DNA of 64,000 nucleotides. Origin: Paraspadella gotoi (taxonomy: Eukaryota > Chaetognatha). Below, piece by piece: positions 1 to 11,200 of this stretch (the stretch's first letter is position 1; the number at the start of each line of letters is the position of its first letter). The translations under genes were made by a program, and so were the position numbers. The stretch is taken from contig CM119265.1 in assembly GCA_051294375.1 (NCBI GenBank), positions 15,104,963 through 15,168,962 on the forward strand. Direction: 5' to 3'. Under the pieces are notes generated by a model. The model did not search any database, was not told the origin of the DNA, and was given only the letters and a program-made list of their open reading frames with translations.

Positions 1-198
1 GTTTTGTAATACGAATTGTATTGATATTGTTTTTCGGACGATTATCTTTGATGTGGGTGTATTTGACATTTTCTTATTTGAATTTTTTATTTATCTATAT
101 TAATTTGTTGAAAATTTTGACTATTCACAAGTCGACGTCGGAAAAAAATTATTCTAAAACTGCTTCTTGGCTTTCCGAAAAAAAAGAAGCCAACGAAT

Positions 199-1486
199 AT
201 GGAGTCCTCGCTCCTCAAATCCCACGAGGCCTTTAAGGCCCGCGCCCTGGCCACTCCAGTTGTGGAAAAGACAATCAAGAAAAAAGACGGTGGAAGCGGA
301 AAGAACTCTCCCTCCTTATCACGACGCTCCACCCCGACCCCTTCGCCTGCGCCGAACTTTGATTATAAAACTAGCACCGGTTCTTCACAGTACAAGTTTA
401 GGTAGTTCGCTGTGCACGCTTGTTGATGAGTTGAAAAAATTGTCCGTTTTACTAAAAGTTACTCATTCTCCATTTACTCTTCAGCGTTTTGGCGAAAATT
501 GTCAAACATATGCGAACTCGACACCAGCAAGGGGATAGATATCCGCTGTCCCTTGAAGAGATTCTGGATGAAACTCACCAAACAGATCTGGGATTCAAGA
601 CCAAAGGTTTTGTCCTAAGAATTTCCTTTTCTCACGGTTGTGGTTGAAGTTTAAACCACTTTTCCGGGTTACTTTTCCTTTCACTAATCTTTATTTAGTT
701 TGGCTGGAAAACGAAGCCCTGGGAAATAACCCAAAGATCGAAATTGTGCCTCCGGAAGACGGTTCCGACAAGAAATACGGATTTAAACCTGCCATTCCTG
801 TCAAAGACCGAAAGACGCTCTTGCAATATTTGGACAAGCAAGAGAGCGAAGGACTTGGTCAGTTTGGGAAGTTAATAGGCCAGTTATTAAATGGTGCCGG
901 CCACATATGTGACAGTTTCTATATCTAACTATAAAAGTTTTGCTCCCATTTGTTCATAGTTTATTTTCTTTCATAGGCGGCGTCTTAATGGACGACATTG
1001 AGGAAGCGTTGCCCCACGCACAGAAGGCGATTCGCCGTCTGACGGAGGAGAATCACATCGCCACCGTCGCACGTTCTCAGGACAAGAAGCAAATCGTCTT
1101 CTTCAGGCCAAAAGGTAAGAGATGCTTATGCAAGTTTTTTTTTCGTTTACGTCTAATCAAATTTGGCAAATCCTTACACTGCTCTTTTAGGCCGAGAGTT
1201 TCGCGTGGACGAAGAGTTCGTAAAACTGTGGCGCGGGGTAGCCGTCGATGGCATTGACGACGGCAAAGTCGAGGAATACTTAAAGAAGCACGGAATTACC
1301 TCGATGGAGGACGTGGCGCCAGGCAAGAGGATCATCGGAAAAGATCTCAAACGGAAAAAGGGAAAATCGAAAGCTAAAATCGTTAACAATGAACATTTGA
1401 AAGACGTTTTCAAGATTATTCGGACAAGGCTGCCCTCGGCGGGAAAAAAATCGAAAATTGAGGAGACTGTCTTTGCCGCTTTTTAA
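199..1486 (+). CDS. GTF2E2: General transcription factor IIE subunit 2 (TFIIE-beta), 5 exons
   Basis: Small subunit of TFIIE, which with TFIIE-alpha bridges RNA polymerase II and TFIIH in the nuclear preinitiation complex. Exons read as 199-401, 485-606, 699-857, 977-1114 and 1191-1486, all with GT-AG borders and matching phases. The joined protein follows the family order: a charged, Ser-rich N-terminus starting [17 protein letters not shown], a first winged helix ([17 protein letters not shown], then [13 protein letters not shown]), a second winged helix ([19 protein letters not shown]), the segment [12 protein letters not shown] and a basic C-terminus. Start 199 is chosen because it aligns with the usual MDPSLL-type start and PVVEK follows at the right distance. 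About 305 codons, close to the usual 290. RBBP5 begins about 100 bp after the stop. Identity is from family knowledge; no frame break seen. Confidence 0.93.
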
Positions 1487-1588
1487 TACTCGAGCTTACT
1501 GTGATAAAACTTAGCTCGCCGGGTGTGAGCAACTTACCATTTTTTCATTGTTATTCGTTTATAGAATAGTAAATCCTACAAAACGCTA

Positions 1589-3728
1589 TGAATCTCGAAC
1601 TTTTGGAAAACTTCGGCAGAATTATCCCGAAGACTACGATGGAGCGTTGGATTGTTTTTCGATGGCGCTCACGTGCCAATTTAATCGACAGGGAACGCTC
1701 CTTGCGGTCGGTTGCAACGATGGGAGACTAGTCATCTGGGATTTTTTGACCAGGGGTGAGTTTGAAACGGATATACCAGTAACCGCGTTTTATTGGTTTT
1801 ATTTAATTTTAAAGTGTTTTTTGTGAACTACAGGCATCGCTAAGCATATTAACGCTCATGTGCATCCGATTTGCTCACTTTCATGGACACGGAACGGCCG
1901 TCGCGTGGTTAGTGCGTCCACGGACAATTGCGTTTGCATTTGGGACGTTTTGACGGGAGATTGCGTCAAAAAATATCGGTTTCCCTCGCCAGTACTTAAA
2001 GTAAGTTTTGATATATACCCATTTCGTAGCTACGTCGATTCGTCGAATCGAATTCAACTGATTTCAAATGAAATTCCAGGTGATGGTGAATCCCAGAAAT
2101 AGTAACATACTCATCGTCTGCCCCCTCAAACATTCCCCCGTTATAATCAACACGGGATCAAATCAACATTCAGTTTTGCCTCTCGACGAAGATGGCGACC
2201 CCAATATCATCGCTTCTTTTGACCGAAGAGGAAAATACGTGAGTGAATAAGTCTGTAGTTTGGGCGACGGTTATGGTTATTTGTGATACGTCAAAACTTA
2301 ACTAACCAACCAACCGCCTTGTGACAGATATACACGGGAAATTCGCGCGGTCGGATATGTGTCCTCAGTAGCAAGTCGTACAAGACGATCGCCTCCTTCC
2401 GAATAAGCGCCGGCAACAATATTATCATCAAATCGATCGAGTTCGCCCGACGCGGAGACAGGTTAGTTTTAAGTTGGTTACAAATTTCACTGGCGACCTA
2501 ATTCGTAATTATTTTATATCCAGCTTTTTAGTGAACTCGTCGGACAGGATAATTCGGATTTACGAAGCAGGGGAAGTTTTAGCTTGCGGAAAAGATGGAG
2601 AACCTGAACCCATTCAGAAATTGCAGGTTAATACTGTGATATCCGTTAAGTATTGGAATTTGAGCGCGGTATCCCATTGAAGAATTTCATCGCTAAATCT
2701 TTTACAGGATCTAGTCAATCGAACTCTATGGAAAAAGTGCTGTTTCTCTGGAGACGGAGAATACGTTGTGGCTGGCTCGGCCCGTCAACACTCGCTCTAT
2801 ATCTGGGAAAAAAGCATCGGGAATTTAGTGAAAATTCTTCACGGCACCAAAGGCGAGGTGCTACTTGACGTTGTTTGGCACCCCGTCAGACCGACCATCT
2901 GCTCTATATCCGCTGGCTTGGTTTCGATATGGGCGCAGGTTTGTTACATCCATTTTTATTTTTAATAATCTACTGTTCAAAAAGGTGATGACATTGATTT
3001 TTAGAGTCAAGTCGAGAACTGGAGCGCATTCGCTCCTGATTTTAAAGAATTAGAAGAGAATCTCGAGTACGAGGAACGCGAGTCCGAATTCGACCTTGAA
3101 GACGAGGACAACCCCAAAGAGGCGGAGAAGGAAGATTCGAAAGCCAAGGAAGAGGACGTCGACATAGACGTGGTCACTTGTGAGTCTTAAGAGGATAGAT
3201 TAATTTTTTATGTAAACATTTTCGAATATTTTCAATTTCCTCCTTTTAGGCGAACCAATCGCGGCATTCTGCTCTTCCGACGAAGAGACGGACGCGGAAG
3301 AGGACGCGCTTCTTTTTCTCCCCGTCGCTCCTGAAATCGACGATCCCGATGAAGGAGGCGGAGGACCCGGCGGTTGGGGCGCCCTTTCCGGCAGCCTCCT
3401 TTCCGGCGGCGTTCTCGGCGAAATTGGCGGCGATTCCGTCAACGGTTCCAACGGCGCCGAGAAAGACATCCCTTTGGGCACCAAAAGACGCACCGGCCCG
3501 GGCGATGCAGACGCCAAAGGCAAACGGAAAAAGCCCGATGAAGTGACTATCTCGCTTCCGCGAGCCCCGATGGACGTTGAGCATCCACTGTTGAACCCTA
3601 AAATGGAAAAGCCTCAAAAACCATCGACGAAAGGGGGAGGGGGCAACGGCGGGAGAGGCCGACCCAGGGTCAACGATGACGGTGGGGGAGGCGGCGGGGG
3701 TTCGAGGAAGAGAAAAGAAAAGTGTTGA
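1589..3728 (+). CDS. RBBP5: RBBP5-like WD-repeat subunit of MLL/SET1 (COMPASS) complexes, 8 exons; one frame break near the start
   Basis: WD40 scaffold that, with WDR5, ASH2L and DPY30, activates H3K4 methyltransferases. Exons: 1589-1755, 1834-2000, 2080-2238, 2328-2461, 2524-2626, 2708-2938, 3005-3179, 3250-3728. Diagnostic stretches are [56 protein letters not shown] and [20 protein letters not shown], followed by an acidic activation/hinge segment (residues about 330-400) and a Gly/Lys-rich tail ending RKRKEKC. The ATG at 1589 encodes [10 protein letters not shown] exactly as in orthologues, but the continuing [12 protein letters not shown] lies in another frame: one base appears to be missing at about 1615. 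That is either a sequence error or a real lesion. An alternative upstream ATG at 1548 stays open but gives an unrelated N-terminus. A pyrimidine tract with AG lies about 25 bp before the ATG. Confidence 0.92.
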
Positions 3729-3823
3729 ACTTTCTTCGTACACTACTTGTCATATCCCATCGATCCGTTTTCATTTCATCTTCATTTTTCTATGCAGATA
3801 GAAAAAAAAAAGTGACTATGTAG

Positions 3824-4837
3824 ATGACTCGTATCTTGTTGCCGACGCGTTTGTTATTCCACACTTCCTCGATGCATAACAACAACACTAATCCCGTCGA
3901 GTTGGGGAAGCGTCTGGCTGCTTTTGCCGCCGTCGACGACAATGTGAAGGACTCGATGGTGGTCGGAATTGGCAGCGGTTCAACTATCGCTTATGCTGTT
4001 GAAAGAATTGCCCAACGCGTTCGGGAAGGCCTCAAGGGTGCGACTCGTGACGGTCCGTTACGACTGTAGTCCAAGTCGTTTTAATTGGTTCCGATTTTAT
4101 GCAGACCCGATTTGCGTGCCGACATCTTTCCAGGCTAAGCAACTCATAATCGACAACAATCTTATTCTTTCCGATTTGGAACGGCATCCGACGTTAGATG
4201 TCGCCATCGATGGGGCCGACGAAGTCGACGCCAAACTTAACCTTATCAAAGGTCCGCTTCCTTTGAATGTCTTATTTTGATAGATTTTCTTTTAACTGTG
4301 TGGACTCCAGGTGGCGGTGGCTGTTTAACTCAAGAGAAGATAGTCGCTTCATGCGCCAAAAAGTTCGTGGTTGTGGCCGACTACAGGAAGGACTGTTCTA
4401 AGCTTGGCGAAAATTGGAAAAAGGGCGTGCCCATCGAAGTCCTTCCTGTGGCTTGGAAACCGGTCTCGCTAAAGATCGGTACGCGGTTAATATCCTTTTG
4501 CAGAGATAGTTTTTAATTTATCGTGAGAAGCATTCTTTCCGATTTCATTTTAGAATCTCGGTTGGGCGGCGTTGTGGACTTGCGAATGGCGCAGAGCAAA
4601 GCCGGTCCTTTGGTGACCGACAACAGCAACTTTATTCTTGATTGGCGATTCGAGACGGGCGTTCGTGAGACGAACAACCTGGTGGCCGAAATCCTCGCAG
4701 ATTCGGGCTCGGCTTCTTGGCTTGAGGTCGATCGGCAGTTAAATACTATTCCCGGCGTAGTTGAAACGGGACTTTTCTGTGGAATGGTTTCCCGGGTCTA
4801 CTTTGGTATGAAGGACGGCACCATCAAAATCAAATAA
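3824..4837 (+). CDS. RPIA: Ribose-5-phosphate isomerase A, 4 exons
   Basis: Interconverts ribose-5-phosphate and ribulose-5-phosphate in the non-oxidative pentose phosphate pathway (cytosol). Exons 3824-4037, 4105-4251, 4311-4478 and 4554-4837. Family motifs are all present: [17 protein letters not shown] (phosphate loop), [32 protein letters not shown] (the DGADE active-site segment), [11 protein letters not shown] (catalytic Glu and Lys region), DNSNFILDW and a C-terminal [12 protein letters not shown]. About 270 codons, the usual animal length. Translation could begin at 3824 or at the in-frame ATG at 3872 ([12 protein letters not shown]); the first 16 residues look like a weak presequence, so the start is uncertain. 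It begins 95 bp after the RBBP5 stop, behind a clear pyrimidine-AG site ending about 3798. Confidence 0.95.
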
Positions 4838-5242
4838 CGGCGTTTTTCTGTTTGCTGATTCGGTACAAGAAACTAAGTTTTGGTGTAAAGATTTTTCGAG
4901 GGAAAGGTCATTCTTTGAGTTATGTTATGAGGCGAAAATCAGTTTCACAAACTTTTTAGATTTATTGTTATTTTAATTATAAATTTACAATAACTCCATC
5001 ATAAAATGCCCAAAAAATATTCTCATAACATGACTTTCATTTCGTGTCGATATTTCAATCTCCATAGTTCATGCCGATTACGTGATATTATTATATACCT
5101 CATTTCTATGCTTCGGTAAGAGTTGTGCCTTACTCTCCATTTATATTTTTGTATATTTTATATTAACTATTTGATATTAACTGATTATTTTTGATAATTT
5201 TTTACGTAGTTTTTTTAAAACTCTCTTTGCCCCGCGTGGAAA
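4838..5242. other. AT-rich intergenic spacer between RPIA and NCAPG
   Basis: About 400 bp with no open frame that resembles a gene. It should hold the RPIA 3' UTR and the NCAPG promoter/5' UTR. The sequence is AT-rich with short homopolymers; I see no recognisable repeat or RNA gene. Confidence 0.6.
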
Positions 5243-8200
5243 ATGAAACGCGCTCCGTTGCGAGATAAAAAGAACAAAATGGTGTACGAAGAGTCGGAGG
5301 TGGAAGATCGCGACATGAATCAGATTCGACCATTTTACTTTCCCATTCGCGATGCATTCGTGGTAAGACTAAACCTTTTTTGGGTAAAATTTTTGTTTCG
5401 CCGACCGGGTTTTTGTCGTCTTGAAAAATCATTTAAAATCATTTAAAAATATTGATATAAAAAAATTATTACCAAATTACCATAAACCCTTTTTACCCTT
5501 AACCTTAAATCACTCTTAACCTTAAACCCCCCCCCTAACCCCGGTCGGCGAAAGTAAAATCACGCCTTATTTTATGATTTTTCCATGACTTAAAAATACA
5601 TTGACAAACAGGTGTTAAAGAGGTCCCGTTATACGCTTTTCTACCCTTAGGCTGTATCGGATGGCAAAGATAGTCCCTCCTCTCAAGTTAGAAAGCTTTG
5701 CGCTCGTCTTTCATCCATTGCTAATGATGAGGCATCGGTCGACAAATTTTTTCTCGACGTTCGCCACTTTTCAATGTACTCTATTGTTGTCGGCCAGCGT
5801 GAACCTGTGGTCGAACGCACGATCAAGTTCATCGCTGACCTCTGCACCTACCGACCCTCTAACAAAAAAGGGAAGAGCGACGCTAAGGAAAACAACGATG
5901 GCGGTGGTAAATATTGACCATTTATGGCTTATGCTCGCAAAATTTTCTTTCATTGCTTATATTTTTTACTTAGATGCGAATGATGCAATTTTCAAAGGCG
6001 ACAATCCCATATTGGCGAGGATGCTCAACTTTGCGCTAGACAACCAGAATGCGGCCGATAAGGCGGTCCGATTTCGATTGTGTCAGGTGATTATAAATTT
6101 CCCTGAAGTTTTCATTCGTTTTTTTAATGAAAAATCATTTTTAAATTTTCGTAGATAATAAATCTGTGCCTTGAAAACCTCGGGGAAGATGCTGATTTAG
6201 ACGACGACATCTTCGATCGTCTCCTCGAAGTTCTTCCAAAGCGAATGAAGGACCGGAATCCCACTATTCGTCAGCAGGCAGCTTTGGCGCTTCATCGCCT
6301 GCAGGTAGTGTTTGCACGTTATTTTTTTCGAACGTACAGTGTGTCCCAGTGTGTCTCCGTTAGCTTAACTGTGTCTTTAAATCTTATTTCTGGGATAACG
6401 ATTTCAAAGATAAGTTCGTATAATTTATGATAGTCTATTTCAATTTTAATTTTTTAAATTTTATTTTCAAAACAATCAATTTAAATGAGTCTTTTTTTTT
6501 TCTTTTAATTTTTTGTAACGCTTTTGCGCATAAGTGGTGTAGTCGTTGTGTCGTCGGCGTTCCAAATTATAGATCGCCTTTTTATCATCGCAATCGCTTA
6601 GCGTTTTCGACGCTAACTTTTGTCTGTTTTGAACGCTCTTGCGCATAAGTGGCGTTGTCGGTGTTGTCGTCGTCGGCGTTCCAAATTATAGATCGCCTTT
6701 TTTATGATTAAATTTGGGTGTAAGAAGCTGAAAATTTATATACAGCTTGTCATCGATGTGCTTAAAATTGAGTCTGGACAGTTATTAATAATAGGGACGT
6801 CTGGCGTTAAGCGTCCGAGATAAAAATTAGTGAATAAAAAAGTTATTTTACTCGCTGAATAAAAATACTTAAAATACTTACAAAATACATAAAATTAATA
6901 AAATTATTATTGCGATGACATTGTTCAATCACATGCAATATATCTAGTGCCTTTTTTTTTTTTGAAATTGATAGATATTAATTAAAAATATTAGAATTAA
7001 TTTTTCTTTTTGATATAATAAGAGAACCAAACTTCCGTCACTTGATGTCGTCAGGTTACTAGTAAATATGCGTTTGAGGAATCTAAATCTGTTTTAAAAT
7101 TGACCTACGTAGACGCGCATAGACGCGATATGCCTTGAAATCAAGTTTGTTCCGTTACTGTTAAAAAAAAAGTAAAAAATCATGTAGCAACCTTAAAAAA
7201 CATATGATTTAAATATGTTTGTTTGTTCCCCTGATTTAAAAACTACTGACATAGGGCTAAAAGACTGTATTATCATATTTTTAAGTTGTGGTCATCTTCA
7301 GGTAAAATTAAAACCATTAGCTATATTAATATAAAAATAATTTATTAAAAAACTACAATCTTTAAATAACACGCTAATGCATGTAGCTGTATGGTTAAAT
7401 TATTGTTTTTATAAGGCATGTTTGGCAAAAACAGTCAGAAACAAAAATGAGGATAAATTTTGAGAAAAAATTTGGAATAATTGCTATTATTTCTTAATAT
7501 GACGTCGTTATTTTTTTTTTATGTGCTTGAAAGAGGCTAAACCCAACAGAATTGGAATCAGTGCATGACCGCTGTATATTTATTTGAATTAATGAAAAAA
7601 TATCAATTCTAACAAAAAATTTCAAAATAAATTAATTTAAAAAATTATTTTTGTTAATATTTATGATACTGAAGATCAACATTGAGTAGTTATAGACAGA
7701 ATATATTAAAATTTATTAGTCCCAATTATTACAAATGTAAATATAAGATTTAGCTGTCTATGAGGCCTGGCAGAAAAAAATTATCACAATTTTATGTCAT
7801 TATGCTATCATAAAATAATTTTAATGCATCATGTAAGGTATCATATAAAAGCTAACGATGTCTGCTACATGATAGCAAGTGAAAAAAAAATTTTTTTAAT
7901 AAAAATAAAAAATCACCAGACTACCCTATTATTTAATGTTTTGTTTACGTTTTTTCAAAGCAAACAAATTTTCTCTTTTTTATTTTTATATTTCTTTCTC
8001 TCTCTCTTTTCTCTTTTAATTACATCTCTCTCTTTTCCCTAGTCACTGATTTTTAAGGAAAAAAAAACTAGTCTTCAGCTGGCTCTGCACGGGCTTATTC
8101 TTTTTCTCTCTTTTCTCCTGCTGCTTCTGCTGCTGCATTTTGATTTCTTTCTCTGCAGCTGGTTCTACAGGGGCTCTTTCTTTTTCTTTTTTCTACTGTT

Positions 8201-11200
8201 GCTTCTGCTGCTGCTTTTTGATTTCTTTTTTTTTCTCTCTCTTTCTCTGCGTTTTTATTAAATATTTTTATTAATTTTCCTTGATAGTAATATCTTTTAA
8301 GATTTCTTATTATATGTCGCTNNNNNNNNNNTGACTCTTCTGACACGTCTCTCTTTCTTTCTTTCTTTTTTGTTATTAAAAAAACATTTTTTGTCAGCTT
8401 CGAACTCGTGAGGTTAAGCATCGCAGTCGCTTTTTAATTTCTAAGCTAATTTTATTTTTTTGGAGTTTTTTGTTTTTCTGTTTTTTTTTATGCGATTGCG
8501 ACGATCCTTATACTTGAGATTTTTAAGGTCCGAGTTTGAGTCCTTATTATGAGATTATTGTATTAAAGGAAGTTGGGAACGTTATTAAAATATACTAACC
8601 GTTTACTAACCGTTTACTAACCGTTTAACTGGTTTTAGGATCCGTCTTCAAAGGATTGTAAAGTCATTCAAATCTTCAAATTCTTTGTCTCTTGTGATCC
8701 AGTGGCCGACGTGAGACGCCAAATCGTTTCTTTGATAGCGCTGACCTCTAATACTCTTCCCGGTGCGTCAATGCTAGCAATTTTTTTTTTTTATGGGAAT
8801 CATTTATTTTTAATTTCTCTTTTTCCCATAGAAATAATTCGTCGCACGGTTGATACCAACGAATCGGTTAGGAAAGCCGCTTACACCGTTCTTTCCGAGA
8901 AGGTTGGCTTGAAGGGCTTCAGCATTCATCGCCGTCTCAAGTTGCTTAGAGATGGCTTCCAGGTTCGGTTGGGAATAATATACTTTTTGCCTAAAATGCC
9001 CATCTGCCTATGATGCTTTTTTCCGTGTTTCAACTGAAAAACCCATGATTACAACCTCTTATTTCTGAGGCAAAATGTGCTAAATATTATAAATGTGGGA
9101 TGAGAGAGAGGTTATGGATAAGATAGTCGTGCTCGTTTATTCCCAGGACACGCCAAGAGTCAAAGCAGTAGTCGAAAACAAGCTTTTGTTAGCTTGGCTC
9201 CGAGTTTGCCGAAACGACAAGATTGAACTGTTGAAGCACTTGGACGTCGAGGACGAGCCCAAGCTCATGCTCAAAATTTTACATTCCATATTCAAATTGT
9301 CCAAATCGCCTGAGGAGATCGATGAATTGATCCAAGTTAGTTTTTCATAGACTAATGGTGTTATATTACAACCTACAGCAGTGTTTTCTCTATTAGGAAT
9401 TTCGCGGCGCCTACTTGAACGAAGACTTATTAATTGCCGATGATAAACTTTGCGCCGAGACCGTTTTCTATTGGGGCGCATTAGCTCGTTACCTGAGCAA
9501 GACGCAGGACTCTGACAATCGTGTTTCCCCGACACCGTCTGCAACCAGCCTCGACGACAACGCTGAAGATGGGGGCATTGATGTTTTAGGCAAATTACTT
9601 CCACCTTCTCCGCAAACCTTCATGGAGTACCTCAAGGTAACCTGATAAGCATTGACTTGTTTCCGCCCCATATTTATTTCTGCTTCTCGACTACAGAGCT
9701 ATCTGGATAAGTTAAAGAAGGTGGAAGATCTTAACGCAAGTCAAGAAGAATTGGACGAAGCTATGACGGCAGATTTCACTTGCGAGCAGTTGTTGAGCAT
9801 TGTTCCAGGTACAAGTGGCGACCACCACGTTTCCTCTATTTAGTGTTTCATTGTGAGTGCGGATAAATAAATAAATTGCGTTCAAACGATATGTGCATAT
9901 ATTACAGACTATTATCATCCCATGAATTGAGTGTAGTCATCTTTGCTCTAGTTTTTAATAACATTTTTTATCAAATTTTCAGTGTACGATTGGTCTTTGT
10001 TTCCGAACGAGCGCAAGATCATGCAGGAATTTTTGCGAAACCGAGTTATAGACGCTAAGACTCCGCTTCTTGTCATTCCACCATTACTCAAGCAGTGGCG
10101 ACTATTACTAGAGCCTGGAACCGAAATTCAACTCGTTGCAGACATTCTTGCGGAAATCCAGGTAGGGCGTTTATGAACTTTCTCTCAAGAAAGCTGTTGT
10201 AAGATATACATATATACTTACATATGTGTAGTTTACTTTTTTTGACAAATGACCTTAACCGATTCTGTTGAAGTCGCCCCCCCCCCACATAAGGCCTCGT
10301 AACCTCGAGGTGCCAATATCGCGAAAAGTTATCAGAAAATAACAATAAAAAACAAATGAAACGAAGTTAAATGTTATAAGACTGTACATTAACTTGGCTT
10401 TCCCAAAATAACCTATTCTCAGAATGGAGAATATTTTTCTGATTCCCAAAACCTTTCTCAATTCACTTTTTTTGGAACATTATCTTGCATATTAACCAGT
10501 TTAAATTCTCAACCATAGTTAGGTTTCTATTATAAATTTTATGGCAACGGGGGATGCCCGGGCTGTAAGGCATCTCCCGACAGCCGGCGCTTCAAGAGGC
10601 GATTTTAGGAGTCGTCACACTACAAAAAAATTGCTAACAAAATTGCTTTCCCCTTCGACTGTAGGCACCAATGGGCACCGAAGAGGAAGCTAAAGACTTG
10701 ATTATATCGATGACCGAAGCCAAAGTGGAGGTCATGGAAGCCTTGCAACACGTTATGGAGTTGCAAGACGAGTTGGACGAAGCGGTCAAAGACAAAGACT
10801 TTGCCAGGTCAATTTTATTCGAGTGGGAAAGTCGGTGTCTAGCGAGTTTGTAATTTTTTTTTGTCCAACAGAGCGCAGAAATTACAAGAACAGTTGGATA
10901 TTAAAAAAAAAATACACGAAGAAAAAAAATGCAAGTTCGAAGCCGCGCAGGCTGACAAAGAATCTTTGGTTCCTGAAAGAACAGGTAACGGAATTAAATT
11001 CCATAAATCTGATGTGAATCATGTGATCTATGTATATTTTATACATGCGTTATGTACAGAAAAACGAGTTCACAACGTTGAAGATGAAAACGTTCTTCAA
11101 CATTGTCTCACTATTCTTTCCGATACTCTTGAAAAAACTCAAGACACTATTTCAAAAAAAGAGCTCCTCCTTCCAACGCTACAGGTATTTCACATCACAT

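Noticed and set aside
3246-3743. 165-codon minus-strand frame over RBBP5 exon 8
   Set aside because: Antisense shadow of the GC-rich RBBP5 tail.
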